From Streptococcus equinus (GTDB lineage Bacteria; Bacillota; Bacilli; Lactobacillales; Streptococcaceae): a DNA stretch of 51,544 nt. A model generated the notes under the pieces. That model worked only from the letters and a program-made list of their open reading frames with translations, was not told the origin of the DNA and ran no database searches. Position 1 is the first letter of the stretch; every line of letters starts with the position of its first letter. The stretch spans positions 1-51,544 of the forward strand of contig NZ_FNKE01000004.1 in the NCBI RefSeq assembly GCF_900101445.1, given 5' to 3'. Shown one piece after another: positions 51,266 to 51,544 of the stretch. Position numbers and translations under genes: made by a program.

Positions 51266-51544
51266 TTATGGTCTAAAATCTGAGAAATAAGGTTCGATGC
51301 TTTTTAAAAAGGCTTTCTTCCCTTCAAAACGTTCCCCACGAATCACTTTTTCCAACTTCTGTCGTTCTTCTCTTCCCAATGTTCTTCGTAAACGAGCTAA
51401 GCTATCCTGATAAGCCACGTAATCCGCCACTTCAAAGAAAGATAGCTGGGGCACACAGTGACTAATATCACCGATTTCCTCATAAGGCATGCGATTAAAT
51501 TTCCGTTTAAAGGATTCCTGATGGCGGATAGTGTCTTTAACATG
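51266..51544 (-). CDS. C-terminal part of an unrecognised protein, cut by the window edge
   Basis: The frame is open from the right edge (51544) to the stop at 51266, 92 codons. An ATG at 51490 exists but has no ribosome site, and the 18 codons before it (starting HVKDTIRHQESFKRKFNR) look coding, so the gene most likely begins outside the window. The visible part is charged and probably helical (SLARLRRTLGREERQKLEKVIRGERF) and ends KSIEPYFSDFRP. I do not recognise the family. The terminator right after supports a real gene end. Confidence 0.7.
   Translation of the reverse strand, partial: HVKDTIRHQESFKRKFNRMPYEEIGDISHCVPQLSFFEVADYVAYQDSLARLRRTLGREERQKLEKVIRGERFEGKKAFLKSIEPYFSDFRP

Overview
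The window is ordinary low-GC Firmicute chromosome. It is almost certainly a Streptococcus, and the 5' end of the 16S rRNA at the left edge together with the gene content points to the S. bovis/S. equinus complex (gallolyticus, infantarius, lutetiensis or equinus). The species-level call is inference from memory, not alignment. I see no insertion sequence, prophage, integrase or CRISPR array. Most genes lie on the minus strand, reading away from the right edge towards the rRNA operon.

Layout, left to right. 1-500: 5' end of a 16S rRNA gene with two tandem rrn promoters. 554-6298: oligopeptide ABC operon oppABCDF, divergent from the D,D-carboxypeptidase gene dacA (6498-7730). 7799-12996: iron-sulfur assembly operon sufCDSUB. 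13110-15979: TagO/RgpG-type wall-polymer initiator, the Clp adaptor mecA, and uppP. 16031-17922: a DUF2207 membrane protein gene broken by a single frameshift. 18059-20370: glutamine-type transporter glnPH-glnQ. 20525-20644: a 39-residue basic protein. 20730-28262: an SPFH protein, then the branched-chain amino acid genes ilvD, ilvB, ilvN, ilvC and ilvA. 28469-32085: fatty-acid kinase fakA with its Asp23/Gls24 partner, rpmB, tRNA-Thr and fba. 32310-37452: tRNA-Leu, an alpha/beta hydrolase, pyrG with an attenuator leader, rpoE and tig. 37650-41097: an MscS channel, then the truA operon with a vitamin kinase and an ECF S-component. 41215-47042: a second alpha/beta hydrolase and the heat-shock cluster hrcA-grpE-dnaK-dnaJ. 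47177-51490: cell-wall hydrolases, a histidine phosphatase, a DUF711/ACT-domain pair, and the C-terminal part of an unrecognised gene cut by the window edge.

How the genes work together. Nitrogen supply is the strongest theme: peptide import (opp), glutamine import (glnPHQ) and branched-chain amino acid synthesis (ilv) sit near one another. There is an exact 15/15 CodY box at ilvD and a 14/15 box at the ACT/DUF711 operon. A second theme is envelope building (dacA, tagO/rgpG, uppP, ldcB-type carboxypeptidase, glucosaminidase). A third is growth-rate and stress control (rrn promoters, CIRCE pair, rpoE, mecA).

The most interesting signals are in the non-coding DNA. pyrG has a GGGC start followed by a CU-rich terminator, matching the CTP-sensing reiterative-transcription attenuator. 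Two CIRCE elements bracket the hrcA promoter. The opp/dacA region carries a 19-nt tandem repeat and a perfect dyad. An identical 35-nt terminator repeat flanks one hydrolase gene. Two genes have promoters placed so that the mRNA should be leaderless. I found no clear undescribed multi-gene system. The best candidates for something undescribed are the 39-residue gene and the unexplained operator-like dyads.
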